This document shows, piece by piece, positions 35,860 through 44,417 of a stretch of DNA of 64,000 nucleotides. This stretch comes from Bacteroidota bacterium (GTDB lineage: Bacteria > Bacteroidota > Bacteroidia > Chitinophagales > LD1), in the NCBI GenBank assembly GCA_016715625.1, contig JADJZU010000007.1, forward strand, positions 93,207 through 157,206, given 5' to 3'. Position 1 is the stretch's first letter, and each line of letters begins with the position of its first letter. The notes under the pieces were generated by a model that saw nothing but the letters and a program-made list of their open reading frames with translations, was not told the origin of the DNA and made no database searches. Position numbers and translations under genes: made by a program.

Positions 35860-36217
35860 TTAACTAAGTGTATCGAATAGTCCCGTTTTTTTTCACTTTC
35901 GCGCTCTTTAATTTTTAAACACAAAAATCTCTGTCATGCAGATTTTATCAGGAATAGAGTTTTCTGTTCCGTTTTTTAAGGTAGCCGCAGTCATTAAGAA
36001 CTTTGTTCTTAAAGGAGATGCGCTTACTGTGGATGCTCACTCCATCAGCACCAGTTTGTCTACTCCCTTCTTCCTCCGTAATTGATATTGAATCTTGTTG
36101 TCTCCTTCAAACCCTTGGTTTGAAGTTTTTCCCCCATGCCCTTGGGGCCAGCCATGCCAATGCCGTTTTGCTATGGCCTCAGTAGATTCATTTATTCATT
36201 AAATTCTTATTTACTCA
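35860..36217 (+). promoter_or_regulatory. Long structured leader of the arginine operon
   Basis: About 360 bases without a recognised gene precede the GNAT gene. Contents: a perfect 7-bp hairpin TAAGAAC-TTT-GTTCTTA (35995-36011); a terminator-like hairpin (36105-36130); and a third hairpin in which GGGGCCAGC (from 36144) can pair with GCT-AT-GGCCTC (to about 36180), while CCCC at 36132-36135 can pair instead with the same GGGG. A small ORF of 49 codons runs from ATG 35936 to TGA 36085; it has only one Arg codon, its second-last, which argues against classical arginine attenuation. Regulation by RNA folding is inference. Confidence 0.45.
36105..36130 (+). terminator. Intrinsic terminator-like hairpin inside the arginine leader
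   Basis: CTTCAAACC (36105-36113), loop CTT, GGTTTGAAG (36117-36125), then five T. It stands about 90 bp before the first arginine gene, with no complete recognised gene upstream of it other than the 49-codon ORF. This is the expected place for an attenuator. Confidence 0.6.
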
Positions 36218-36841
36218 ATGCATAAACATTATTCAATTGTAATTGCCAATGAACAGCACATCGGTTTTGCAGAAACCATTTGTGCCGAAATGGAGTCATC
36301 TGCCAAAGCTCGAGGTACCGGAATAGCGAAACGAACTCCTGAATACCTGCGCGAAAAAATGCTGGAGGGTAAGGCTGTGATTGCACTTGCCGACAATGGT
36401 GAGTGGGCGGGTTTTTGCTACATAGAATCCTGGAGTCATGGTAAGTATGTAGCCAACTCCGGATTAATAGTGGCGGAGCACCATAGAAAAGGTGGTTTGG
36501 CCAAGAAGATAAAAGAGAAAATTTTTGAGCTATCGCGGACCAGATATCCGGATGCCAAATTGTTTGGATTAACCACCGGCCTCGCTGTAATGAAAATTAA
36601 TTCGGATTTAGGCTACGAACCGGTTACCTACTCAGAGTTAACGGATGATGAAGCTTTTTGGAAGGGCTGCACCAGTTGTGTAAACTTCCCAATCCTCCAA
36701 AGTAAGGAGCGTAAAAATTGCTTGTGCACAGCCATGCTTTACAATCCTTCACAGATACAAGCCCAGACTCCCGCTGCAGCTAAGGAGAAGTCAGATAACA
36801 AGAGGGGATGGCTTAGCAAAATCATTTCAATCATTTTTTAA
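36218..36841 (+). CDS. GNAT acyltransferase, first gene of the arginine cluster (probable N-acetylglutamate synthase)
   Basis: 207 residues, GNAT fold. The acetyl-CoA loop region is seen at EHHRKGGLAKKIKEKIF (about 88-104). In Bacteroidota, a GNAT of this type sits at the head of the arginine cluster and is taken to make N-acetyl- or N-succinyl-glutamate, the first step. No ArgA kinase-like domain and no argJ are present. After the GNAT core, from about 165, there is a Cys/Lys-containing tail ending RGWLSKIISIIF, which could form an amphipathic helix. The next gene starts 10 bp downstream. Confidence 0.75.
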   Translation: MHKHYSIVIANEQHIGFAETICAEMESSAKARGTGIAKRTPEYLREKMLEGKAVIALADNGEWAGFCYIESWSHGKYVANSGLIVAEHHRKGGLAKKIKEKIFELSRTRYPDAKLFGLTTGLAVMKINSDLGYEPVTYSELTDDEAFWKGCTSCVNFPILQSKERKNCLCTAMLYNPSQIQAQTPAAAKEKSDNKRGWLSKIISIIF

Positions 36842-36851
36842 ACGAAGAATC

Positions 36852-38075
36852 ATGACAACAAAAAAAAATAAAGTAGTGCTGGCCTTCAGTGGTGGATTGG
36901 ATACTAGTTTTTGCGCTATTTACCTGAAAAAGGAATTGGGGTATGAAGTGCACGCCCTGACCGTAAATACCGGAGGTTTTTCAGATGAAGAAGTGCAGCA
37001 AATAGCAGCGCATGCTCAATCGCTTGGTGTAGCGTCATTTAAATGCATAGATGCACGAGATGATTACTACCGCGATGTAATCACGTATTTGATTTATGGC
37101 AACATACTTAAGAATAATACTTACCCCCTCTCCGTGAGTGCTGAACGTATGGTTCAGGCTATTACTACGGCTAAATACGCTAAAGAAATCGGGAGTGTAG
37201 CAGTAGCACATGGCAGCACCGGTGCCGGCAACGATCAGGTGCGATTCGACATGGTTTTTCAGATTATGTCAACGGATGTAAAAATTATTACACCTATCCG
37301 CGACCTCACACTCTCGCGCGAACAGGAAATTAGTTACCTGAAAGAAAATAAGGTAACCATGAATTTTGAAAAGGCGGCTTATAGTATCAATAAAGGAATC
37401 TGGGGAACATCGGTTGGTGGTCGCGAAACACTGACCTCACAAAATCCCCTCCCGGATTCTGCTTATCCCACTCCACTTACTGCTACGGAGAGTGTAGAGA
37501 TTGCGTTGCAATTCGAAAAGGGGGAGTTAAAAGGAGTTGATGAGCAGTTATTTGATAATCCGGTATCTGCTATTCAACACTTGCAGAAAATCGCATCGCC
37601 ATTCGCTATCGGGCGGGATATTCATGTGGGTGATACTATCATTGGAATAAAAGGACGTGTTGGTTTTGAAGCAGCAGCCCCCATCATTATCATCAAAGCA
37701 CACCATCTGCTCGAAAAACACACGCTTACAAAATGGCAATTGTATTGGAAAGATCAGATGGCATCATGGTATGGCAACTGGTTGCACGAAGGCCAATACT
37801 TTGACCCCACTATGCGTGATATCGAAGCTTTTCTAAGCTCCACACAGCAATTTGTTACCGGAAAAGTTTTTGTAAAACTACTGCCGTATCGTTTTGAGTT
37901 ATTAGGCATTGAATCCGCTCACGATTTAATGTCGGCTAAATTTGGAAGCTATGGCGAAATGAATAGAACCTGGAGCGGAGAGGATGTAAAAGGCTTTACC
38001 AAAATTTTCGGGAACCAAACCGGCATCTATTTTCAGGTAAATAATCTACAAAACACCGGCCATGAAAAAGATTAA
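36852..38075 (+). CDS. argG: Argininosuccinate synthase
   Basis: Joins citrulline and aspartate with ATP to give argininosuccinate. 407 residues. The ATP-pyrophosphatase loop AFSGGLDTSFCA is at residues 10-21, and HGSTGAGNDQVRFD carries the conserved substrate-binding residues. Length and motif order match the bacterial enzyme. It overlaps argC by 14 bp, so the two are likely coupled in translation. Confidence 0.97.
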   Translation: MTTKKNKVVLAFSGGLDTSFCAIYLKKELGYEVHALTVNTGGFSDEEVQQIAAHAQSLGVASFKCIDARDDYYRDVITYLIYGNILKNNTYPLSVSAERMVQAITTAKYAKEIGSVAVAHGSTGAGNDQVRFDMVFQIMSTDVKIITPIRDLTLSREQEISYLKENKVTMNFEKAAYSINKGIWGTSVGGRETLTSQNPLPDSAYPTPLTATESVEIALQFEKGELKGVDEQLFDNPVSAIQHLQKIASPFAIGRDIHVGDTIIGIKGRVGFEAAAPIIIIKAHHLLEKHTLTKWQLYWKDQMASWYGNWLHEGQYFDPTMRDIEAFLSSTQQFVTGKVFVKLLPYRFELLGIESAHDLMSAKFGSYGEMNRTWSGEDVKGFTKIFGNQTGIYFQVNNLQNTGHEKD

Positions 38076-39045
38076 GGTCGGTATTGTTGGTGGTGCTGGC
38101 TACACCGGTGGCGAGTTGATTCGCTTGTTGTTGTTGCACCCGGCTGCCGAAATCTCATTCGTGCAAAGCACTAGCCACGCGGGTAGTCCGTTGCAAGCGG
38201 TGCATCCTGATTTGACCGGAGAAACAGATTTACTTTTTTCGAGCCATCACCACACCGATGTGGAGGTGCTGTTTTTGTGTAGTGGTCATCAAGCTGCCAG
38301 AAAGTTTTTAACCGATCACGATTTGCCTGCTAATTTGGTAGTCATTGATTTGAGTCAGGATTTCAGACATCAGACCACAAATACAATAGCTAACAGAACT
38401 TTCGTATATGGTTTACCGGAGTTTAATCGTGCCGAAATTGCTACTGCTCAAAGTATTGCCAACCCCGGATGCTTTGCCACTTGTATAGAACTGGCCCTAC
38501 TACCATTGGCGGTTGTCAAGCAGCTGAATGATGATGTACACATACAGGCCACTACCGGAAGCACCGGTGCCGGACAGTCATTGAGCGCCACCACGCATTT
38601 CAGTTGGCGTAGTGGCAACATTTCGGTGTATAAAGCTTTTGAGCATCAACACATGCACGAAATTTCGGAAGTCCTCCTAAAAGCACAGCCGGACTTTGCC
38701 CATGAATTGAATTTTATTCCTCAGCGGGGCAATTTTACCAGAGGTATTTTTGCATCAATGTATACACATACTGATTTGTCTATCGCTGAGTTGAAGGAAT
38801 TGTATAATCGATATTATTCCTCTCATCCGTTTGTCACCCTTTGCGAAGATGAAGTAGATGTGAAACAGGTGGTAAACACGAACCGATGTTTTATACATCT
38901 CGCAAAGCGACACGGATATGTATTTATTACTTCTGTGATTGATAACCTGCTGAAAGGTGCATCGGGTCAGGCAGTGCAAAACATGAATATCATATTCGGA
39001 CTTCCTGAACGTGCCGGATTACAGCTTAAACCCTCCGCATTTTAA
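38062..39045 (+). CDS. argC: N-acyl-gamma-glutamyl-phosphate reductase
   Basis: NADPH-dependent reduction of acylglutamyl phosphate to the semialdehyde. 327 residues. The Rossmann motif GIVGGAGYTGGEL is at the N-terminus. The catalytic Cys lies in SIANPGCFATC (about residue 138). HQHMHEISE and the FIPQRGNFTRGIFA block are also present. It overlaps the end of argG and ends 1 bp before the start of argD. Confidence 0.96.
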   Translation: MKKIKVGIVGGAGYTGGELIRLLLLHPAAEISFVQSTSHAGSPLQAVHPDLTGETDLLFSSHHHTDVEVLFLCSGHQAARKFLTDHDLPANLVVIDLSQDFRHQTTNTIANRTFVYGLPEFNRAEIATAQSIANPGCFATCIELALLPLAVVKQLNDDVHIQATTGSTGAGQSLSATTHFSWRSGNISVYKAFEHQHMHEISEVLLKAQPDFAHELNFIPQRGNFTRGIFASMYTHTDLSIAELKELYNRYYSSHPFVTLCEDEVDVKQVVNTNRCFIHLAKRHGYVFITSVIDNLLKGASGQAVQNMNIIFGLPERAGLQLKPSAF

Positions 39046-39046
39046 T

Positions 39047-40180
39047 ATGAAACTATTTGATGTATATCCCTTAATGGATGTGACACCGGTGCGTGGCGAG
39101 GGAGCGTATCTGTATGATAATGCCGGAACAAAATATCTGGATATGTATGGCGGGCATGCCGTGATTTCGGTTGGCCACAGTCATCCCTATTACGTGGAAG
39201 CTATAGAAAAACAGTTGCGTCAAATTGGATTTTATTCCAACTCGGTTAAAATTCCGATTCAAGTGGAACTGGCGGAAAAGTTAGGCGAGTTATCCGGTTA
39301 TAACGACTACCATTTATTCTTGTGCAACTCGGGGGCTGAGGCCAATGAGAATGCGTTGAAATTAGCTTCTTTCAAAAACGGCAGAAAGAAGATACTCTCT
39401 TTCCGTAAGTCATTTCATGGCCGCACTTCGCTGGCTGTTGCCGCCACCGATGATAAAAGCATTTGTGCACCCATAAACGCATCCGAAGAAGTTGTTTTTT
39501 TGCAATGGAATAACTCAGAGGCTCTCCAACAATCATTTAGTGATGACGTTTGCGCAGTAATTATCGAAGGCATTCAGGGAGTAGGTGGAGTTCACATTCC
39601 GGATGCTGAGTTTCTAACTCAGTTGAGCAAACTGTGCAAGCAACATGGCGCTGTTTTGATACTGGATGAAATACAATCCGGATATGGACGCAGCGGTCAG
39701 TTTTTTGCCCACCAATTCGCGGCTATACAACCCGATATTATTACAGTAGCAAAAGGAATGGGCAATGGCTTTCCGGTTGCCGGTGTGTTGATTCATCCTT
39801 CGTTTGAAGCCAGATATGGTTTACTCGGAACTACATTTGGTGGAAATCACCTGGCATGCGCAGCCGCTGTAGCGGTGTTAGATATTATCAAAGAGGAAAA
39901 CCTGATGCAAAATGCCAGTGCCCTGGGGCACTACTTGATAGAGCAATTGAAGTCTATACCACAGGTGAAAGAAGTGCGCGGTTTGGGCCTCATGATTGGT
40001 ATAGAAATGAATGAGCCGATTGCCGGCTTACGCAACAAAATGCTGCAAGATTATCACATTTTTACAGGCACTTCTTCCCATAAAAATGTGATGCGAATAT
40101 TACCTCCGCTTTGCATCAATCACTCACAGGCCGATTATTTTCTGGAGTCTTTTTCTACAACAATTAAACAGATTACCTAG
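39047..40180 (+). CDS. argD: Acylornithine aminotransferase
   Basis: PLP-dependent class III aminotransferase that turns the acylglutamate semialdehyde into acylornithine. ATG at 39047 gives 377 residues and follows the argC stop by 1 bp; the upstream in-frame start at 39011 lies inside argC. The PLP lysine is in VAKGMGNGFPVAGV, preceded by DEIQSGYGRSGQFFA; SGAEANENALKLA binds the cofactor phosphate. Ordinary length for the family. One base separates its stop from argF'. Confidence 0.95.
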   Translation: MKLFDVYPLMDVTPVRGEGAYLYDNAGTKYLDMYGGHAVISVGHSHPYYVEAIEKQLRQIGFYSNSVKIPIQVELAEKLGELSGYNDYHLFLCNSGAEANENALKLASFKNGRKKILSFRKSFHGRTSLAVAATDDKSICAPINASEEVVFLQWNNSEALQQSFSDDVCAVIIEGIQGVGGVHIPDAEFLTQLSKLCKQHGAVLILDEIQSGYGRSGQFFAHQFAAIQPDIITVAKGMGNGFPVAGVLIHPSFEARYGLLGTTFGGNHLACAAAVAVLDIIKEENLMQNASALGHYLIEQLKSIPQVKEVRGLGLMIGIEMNEPIAGLRNKMLQDYHIFTGTSSHKNVMRILPPLCINHSQADYFLESFSTTIKQIT

Positions 40181-40181
40181 T

Positions 40182-41132
40182 ATGAAGCAGTTTACATCCG
40201 TGGCTGATGCCGGAGATATATCCTTGTTACTTCAAGAAGCATTTGCGATAAAGAAAAATGTATTGGCTGATGCTCAGTTGGGTAAACAAAAAACGCTGGG
40301 CTTGCTGTTTCTAAATCCGAGTTTGCGAACTCGAATGAGCACACAGAAGGCTGCTTACAACTTAGGCATGAATGTGATGGTCATTAACCTCGATAAGGAA
40401 AGCTGGCAAATTGAGTTTCAGGATGGAGCGGTTATGAATAATTCCACAAGTGAACATATTCGGGAGGCTGCTGCGGTGGTAGCACAATATTGCGATATAG
40501 TGGGTGTGCGTTGTTTCCCGGGCTTGATAGATCGCGAGAAAGATTACTCAGAACAAATACTGAATAGCTTTCTTACTTATTGCAACAAACCGTTGATTAG
40601 TTTAGAGTCGGGCACCCGTCACCCTTTGCAGAGTTTCGCTGATATAATTACCATACAAGAAAATAGGAAAAGCACTACACCGCCCAAGGTGGTGTTGACC
40701 TGGGCGCCACACGTAAAAGCCCTTCCGCAAGCAGTCCCAAATTCTTTTGCGGAGTGGGCAGTAGCCTCCGGTGCCGAGGTAGTTATTACTCACCCGAAGG
40801 GATACGAATTGTGCGAACAGTTTACGGCAGGAGCCCGCATAGAATACAACCAGAATGAGGCTTTAAAAAATGCTGACTTTGTTTATGTTAAGAACTGGTC
40901 TGCCTTCCATGACTATGGTGCCACACCCAAAGTAAATGGCGATTGGCTGCTAACTCCTGAGAAACTGAAGGATTCCAATCAGGCAAAAATAATGCATTGC
41001 CTACCGGTTCGTAGGAACGTAGAACTGGTAGATGAACTGATAGACAGCGATTACAGTCTTATTCAGCAACAGGCAGGTAACCGTGTCATTGCCGCACAAA
41101 CCGTATTGAAAAAAATGCTGCAAAATTTATAG
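40182..41132 (+). CDS. argF': N-acylornithine carbamoyltransferase (ArgF' type)
   Basis: Transfers the carbamoyl group to N-acetyl- or N-succinyl-ornithine, giving N-acylcitrulline, in place of normal ornithine carbamoyltransferase. 316 residues. The carbamoyl-phosphate motif is changed from STRT to NPSLRTRMST (45-54), as in ArgF' proteins. ESWQIEF (73-79) replaces the usual SGM loop area. HCLPVRRN near the C-terminus is the conserved HCLP block. The residue that, as I recall, tells acetyl- (Glu) from succinyl-ornithine (Pro) enzymes aligns with Ser90 in TSEHIREA. So substrate is not settled by that position. Confidence 0.93.
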   Translation: MKQFTSVADAGDISLLLQEAFAIKKNVLADAQLGKQKTLGLLFLNPSLRTRMSTQKAAYNLGMNVMVINLDKESWQIEFQDGAVMNNSTSEHIREAAAVVAQYCDIVGVRCFPGLIDREKDYSEQILNSFLTYCNKPLISLESGTRHPLQSFADIITIQENRKSTTPPKVVLTWAPHVKALPQAVPNSFAEWAVASGAEVVITHPKGYELCEQFTAGARIEYNQNEALKNADFVYVKNWSAFHDYGATPKVNGDWLLTPEKLKDSNQAKIMHCLPVRRNVELVDELIDSDYSLIQQQAGNRVIAAQTVLKKMLQNL

Positions 41133-41134
41133 TC

Positions 41135-41932
41135 ATGTTGCAAGAGTTATATGTCATAAAAATAGGGGGCTATATTCTTGACAACGAGAAATTGCTGAGC
41201 CGGTTTTTGTCCGATTTTGCTTCTCTACCTTCTAATAAAGTGCTGATTCATGGTGGTGGTAAATTGGCTACTGAACTCAGCCATAAACTTGGGATAGAAA
41301 CCAAAATGATAGATGGTAGAAGAGTTACCGATGAAGATACTATTCGAATTGTTACTATGACGTATGCAGGATGGATTAACAAGAGTATTACCGCAAAATT
41401 GCAAACGCACAACTGTCCTGCGCTGGGCCTGAGTGGTGTAGATGCACAGTTGATTCCGGCTGTCAAGCGCCCGATAAAAAATATCGATTACGGATGGGTA
41501 GGTGATGTGCTCCCCGGGAAAATAAATGTCTCGTTTTTTAAAAGTATTCTGGAGCAAAATATGGTGCCGGTTATTGCCCCCATCTCCTGCAATGACCAAG
41601 GGCAGTTACTGAATGTAAATGCCGATACCATTGCTCAGTATATAGCGGAGTCGCTGAGCCCGTACTTTGCAACCACGCTGGTTTATTGTTTCGAAAAAAA
41701 TGGTTTGCTGGAAAATGTGCAGGATGATAGTACTGTGATTTCAGAAATATCGTTGGAAACCGCAGCCGATATGAAACAGTCAGGCACTATTACTTCGGGT
41801 ATGCTTCCCAAAATTGATAACGCATTCCAAGCTATTAAAAATGGAGTGCAAACTGTAATGATTGGGAATGCGCTTCATGTTCGTCAACTGGCTTTAAAAC
41901 TAAATGGATATGGAACAAGGATTAAGGCCTGA
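41135..41932 (+). CDS. argB: N-acylglutamate kinase
   Basis: Phosphorylates the acylglutamate for reduction by ArgC. 265 residues of the amino acid kinase fold. KIGG (residues 9-12), IHGGGK (about 39-44) and the NVNADTIA block (about 166) are the expected nucleotide and substrate loops. There is no N-terminal arginine-sensing helix of the kind seen in feedback-regulated hexameric enzymes. It overlaps argE by 29 bp. Confidence 0.94.
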   Translation: MLQELYVIKIGGYILDNEKLLSRFLSDFASLPSNKVLIHGGGKLATELSHKLGIETKMIDGRRVTDEDTIRIVTMTYAGWINKSITAKLQTHNCPALGLSGVDAQLIPAVKRPIKNIDYGWVGDVLPGKINVSFFKSILEQNMVPVIAPISCNDQGQLLNVNADTIAQYIAESLSPYFATTLVYCFEKNGLLENVQDDSTVISEISLETAADMKQSGTITSGMLPKIDNAFQAIKNGVQTVMIGNALHVRQLALKLNGYGTRIKA

Positions 41933-43001
41933 ATTGGTAGACGAAGCCGTTTCCCTCCTTCGGGAATTGATAGCCATACCTTCTGTTAGTCGTCAGGAAG
42001 ATAAAACAGCGGATAGAATTTTCTCTTTTTTAGAGCAAAAGAAATTGTTTGTATTCCGTAGTGGAAATAATGTTTGGGTAAAGAATCAATATTTTGAGGC
42101 AGCAAGGCCAACCATACTCCTCAATTCACACCACGATACGGTAGCGCCCAATGCTGGCTATACTCGACCTCCCTATGAGGCTACCTTGGAAGGTGATAAG
42201 TTGTATGGACTAGGGAGTAATGATGCCGGTGGACCTTTGGTAGCTTTAATGGCTGCTTTTCTTCATTATCATGATATACCTGACCTTCCGTTTAATCTCA
42301 TTTTTGCCGCTACAGCTGAAGAAGAAATATCCGGTAATGGTGGTGTCAGCAGCATTGTAGAGGCCTTGGGCAATATTCATCTGGCGATTGTTGGCGAGCC
42401 AACAAAGCTGGACTTGGCGGTGGCTGAGCGAGGATTGTTGGTGCTTGATTGTGTTTCCAAAGGTAAAGCCGGACATGCTGCGCGAAACGAAGGACTGAAT
42501 GCTATTTACGAGGCCATGAAGGATATTGAGTGGTTTCGTCAATTCCGTTTTCCGCAATCATCGCCATGGTTGGGTGATGTAAGCATGAACGTTACTGTGA
42601 TTACTGCCGGTCATTCACACAACCAAGTGCCGGCCACCTGTAATTTTGTAGTAGATATTCGGTTGAATGAGTATTACACACATCAGCAAGTGTTAGAAAT
42701 TATTCGTAAGCAGGTAAGCTGCGAAGTAAAAGAGCGCTCTACGAGAATCAAGCCTTCCTTTATAAATATCGAACATCCTTTTGTGCAGGCCGCAAAAGCT
42801 CTTGATATTAAATTGTATGGCTCACCAACAACATCCGATATGGCCTTAATGCCCTGGATAGCTGTAAAATTGGGTCCGGGCGATTCTGCTCGCTCACACA
42901 GTGCCGATGAGTTTATTCTGGTTAGTGAGATAGAGCAGGGGATAAAAACTTATATTCAGTTGCTCCACAACTATTCGCTCCATCTTGTTACTGCTCAATA
43001 A
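41904..43001 (+). CDS. argE: M20-family deacylase of arginine synthesis
   Basis: Removes the acyl group; with an ArgF' pathway the natural substrate would be N-acylcitrulline. 365 residues. The two-metal site is complete: LNSHHDTVAPN (His, Asp), GLGSNDAGG (bridging Asp), ATAEEEISG (catalytic Glu pair) and SRSHSADEF (last His; read as ARSHSADEF). Either of two close ATGs (41904, 41910) may be used, both inside argB. Confidence 0.92.
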   Translation: MDMEQGLRPELVDEAVSLLRELIAIPSVSRQEDKTADRIFSFLEQKKLFVFRSGNNVWVKNQYFEAARPTILLNSHHDTVAPNAGYTRPPYEATLEGDKLYGLGSNDAGGPLVALMAAFLHYHDIPDLPFNLIFAATAEEEISGNGGVSSIVEALGNIHLAIVGEPTKLDLAVAERGLLVLDCVSKGKAGHAARNEGLNAIYEAMKDIEWFRQFRFPQSSPWLGDVSMNVTVITAGHSHNQVPATCNFVVDIRLNEYYTHQQVLEIIRKQVSCEVKERSTRIKPSFINIEHPFVQAAKALDIKLYGSPTTSDMALMPWIAVKLGPGDSARSHSADEFILVSEIEQGIKTYIQLLHNYSLHLVTAQ

Positions 43002-43012
43002 AAATCAATTCT

Positions 43013-44317
43013 ATGAAACTTTGGCAAAAAGGAAATTATCAAAGCAACGAGCAAAGCAGAGTCGTTGAACATTTTACTGTAGGCAACGATCGCATTTGGG
43101 ATTTGCGACTGGCACGCTTCGATGTAGTTGGTTCAATGGCACACGCAGCTATGCTGGAGCAAATAGGAATTTTGACGCAGGAAGAAGCTGTGCAGATTAA
43201 AGACGGATTGGAAAGGATATTAACGGAAATAAAGGCCGGAGAATTTGTATTGGAAGAAGAGGTAGAAGATGTGCATTCGCAAGTAGAAAAGTTATTGACT
43301 GAACGCATAGGTGAAGCCGGAAAAAAACTACACACGGGTCGCTCACGGAATGATCAGGTATTGCTCGACATCAAACTGTATCTAAAAGAGGAGATAAAGG
43401 AAATAACCCAATTAGTGTTGCAGTTGTTCAATCGCTTGCAAGCGTTAAGTGAGCAATACAAAAACGATTTATTGCCGGGATACACACACTTTCAGTTGGC
43501 CATGCCTTCTTCTTTTGGTTTATGGTTTGGTGCTTATGCCGAAAGTCTGGTAGATGATATGGAACTGCTGACTGCTGCCTATAAAATAGCCGATAAAAAT
43601 CCGCTCGGTTCCGGTGCTGGTTATGGTTCGGCTTTTCCGTTAAACAGGAGCTTAACCACATCATTGCTGCATTTCAATGGCATGAACTACAACTCGGTTT
43701 ATGCACAAATGACACGTGGTAAGGCGGAGAAAGCAACCTTGGTGGCATTCGCTGGTTTTGCCTCCACGCTGTCCAAATTTGCCTATGATGTTTGCTTGTA
43801 TATGAACCAGCAGTTTGCTTACATTTCCTTTCCAGAGGCGCTCACTACGGGGAGCAGTATTATGCCACACAAAAAAAATCCGGATGTGTTTGAACTCATC
43901 CGCGCCAAATGCAACCGATTGCAATCTTCACCCAATGAAATGACATTGCTCTGTAATAACTTGCCATCCGGATATCATCGCGATATGCAATTGACCAAAG
44001 ACATTTTGTTTCCGGCTATTGATACTATGAAAGAATGTTTGGTTATGCTCACTTATTCCCTTCAGGAAATTCAGGTTCAAAAAGATATTTTAAAGGATGC
44101 GAAGTTTGATGATTTGTTTAGTGTGGAAGAAATCAACAAACTAGTCGTGAATGGAATGGCCTTTCGGGATGCATACAAAATGGTGGGGAACAACATTCAA
44201 CAGGGGAACTTTCATCCGGACCGTCAACTGACTCACACCCACGAGGGGAGCATCAATAATTTATGCACTGCCGAAATCCGCGATCGAATGTTGCAGGTGG
44301 TTGCGGAGATCAAGTAA
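43013..44317 (+). CDS. argH: Argininosuccinate lyase
   Basis: Last step of arginine synthesis: splits argininosuccinate into arginine and fumarate. 434 residues. The fumarase/aspartase signature GSSIMPHKKNPD is at about 283-294, and TGRSRNDQV and GYTHFQLAMP are the other conserved substrate blocks. Starts 11 bp after argE and closes the cluster. Confidence 0.97.
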   Translation: MKLWQKGNYQSNEQSRVVEHFTVGNDRIWDLRLARFDVVGSMAHAAMLEQIGILTQEEAVQIKDGLERILTEIKAGEFVLEEEVEDVHSQVEKLLTERIGEAGKKLHTGRSRNDQVLLDIKLYLKEEIKEITQLVLQLFNRLQALSEQYKNDLLPGYTHFQLAMPSSFGLWFGAYAESLVDDMELLTAAYKIADKNPLGSGAGYGSAFPLNRSLTTSLLHFNGMNYNSVYAQMTRGKAEKATLVAFAGFASTLSKFAYDVCLYMNQQFAYISFPEALTTGSSIMPHKKNPDVFELIRAKCNRLQSSPNEMTLLCNNLPSGYHRDMQLTKDILFPAIDTMKECLVMLTYSLQEIQVQKDILKDAKFDDLFSVEEINKLVVNGMAFRDAYKMVGNNIQQGNFHPDRQLTHTHEGSINNLCTAEIRDRMLQVVAEIK

Positions 44318-44387
44318 CTGTCTTCAGCCGGATTTGAAGTTTTTAAGTGCCGGACTATCCAGCCCTGTCATCTCTGTGGTTAATTTC

Positions 44388-44395
44388 TACATTTG
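44388..44395 (+). promoter_or_regulatory. -7 element TACATTTG upstream of the thiolase gene
   Basis: Fits TAnnTTTG and lies 22 bases before the thiolase ATG at 44418. I do not see a good -33 element at the usual distance. Confidence 0.45.
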
Positions 44396-44417
44396 CCGCC
44401 ACAAAAAATCAAACAAC

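Noticed and set aside
35936..36085. 49-codon ORF in the arginine leader as an arginine-sensing leader peptide
   Set aside because: Only one Arg codon is present and it is next to the stop. The ORF may be translated, but the classic attenuation model is not supported.
36003..36185. 60-codon plus-strand ORF in the arginine leader
   Set aside because: It crosses the terminator-like hairpin, has no ribosome-binding context and shows no coding pattern.
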